DNA of 64,000 nucleotides from Vigna angularis (lineage: Eukaryota; Streptophyta; Magnoliopsida; Fabales; Fabaceae). Location: positions 2,790,001-2,854,000 of the forward strand of contig NC_068980.1 in NCBI RefSeq assembly GCF_016808095.1. Direction: 5' to 3'. The notes under the pieces are model-generated. The model searched no databases and was not told the DNA's origin. It saw only the letters and a program-made list of their open reading frames with translations. A program made the position numbers and the translations under genes. Positions 63,911 to 64,000 of this stretch are shown here, piece by piece; within the stretch, counting starts at the first letter, position 1, and each line of letters starts with the position of its first letter.

Positions 63911-64000
63911 TATGTCTGTAAAATTCGCACCTTCTCACTCAGCCATGCAACACAGTACTACTACTTTTTCAATACTCTACCGTTTGTTTGATTTACAATT
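63535..64000. other. Upstream spacer of FTA with AT/GT microsatellite
   Basis: An AT-rich region with a compound microsatellite, AT run 63879-63900 followed by GT run 63901-63910. No gene start was recognised before the window ends. Confidence 0.5.

Overview
The window is nuclear DNA from a flowering plant. It has long AT-rich spacers, GT-AG introns, eukaryotic tRNA genes, LTR and LINE retroelement remnants, and proteins of plant-only families. Protein wording and retroelement style suggest a legume, probably a Phaseoleae species (Vigna/Phaseolus type); this taxonomic guess is an inference from memory, not a search result.

Layout. 1-1890 is gene-free, transposon-like sequence with a scattered TTCGGT-type motif. 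3818-6046 holds a truncated Ty1-copia element (one 150-bp LTR, gag, protease, start of integrase) bracketed by a 58-bp direct repeat of its own flank. 8350-10711 (+) is a short FAR1-domain protein gene (FRF-like) whose start codon appears to be split by an intron. 12506-15247 (-) is an intronless ACR4/CRINKLY4 receptor kinase gene. About 17580-19130 (+) is a decayed LINE ORF2. 21101-22630 (-) is a four-exon gene of unknown function. 23362-23443 is tRNA-Ser(GCT). 27685-28332 (+) is an N-terminally extended calmodulin-like gene (CML4/CML5 type). 29810-31507 (-) is a second FRF-like gene. 36400-36771 (+) encodes a small uL18-family ribosomal protein. 39093-52733 (+) is a 19-exon EFR3-like (plant EFOP/SRL2) gene, with a 5.2-kb antisense Ty3-gypsy chromovirus element in its intron 12. 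54954-58201 (+) is a nine-exon endonuclease III homologue (NTH1). 58837-58908 is tRNA-Pro(AGG). 60482-63420 (-) is the five-exon alpha subunit of protein farnesyl/geranylgeranyl transferase (FTA).

I assembled each multi-exon gene by hand from splice signals and checked that exon lengths and phases give one continuous reading frame. UTR boundaries are not resolved. The genes are independent housekeeping, signalling and regulatory loci, not one pathway. Several (FTA, ACR4, CML, FRF) appear to match an ancestral gene neighbourhood also kept on Arabidopsis chromosome 3 (around At3g59380-At3g59470, from memory).

I found no convincing new multi-gene system. The observations most worth following are the split start codon of the first FRF gene, the 58-bp flank duplication around the broken copia element, the intact EFR3 gene carrying a young antisense retroelement, the paired FRF paralogues, and a duplicated ACR4 downstream segment lying on the far side of FRF1.
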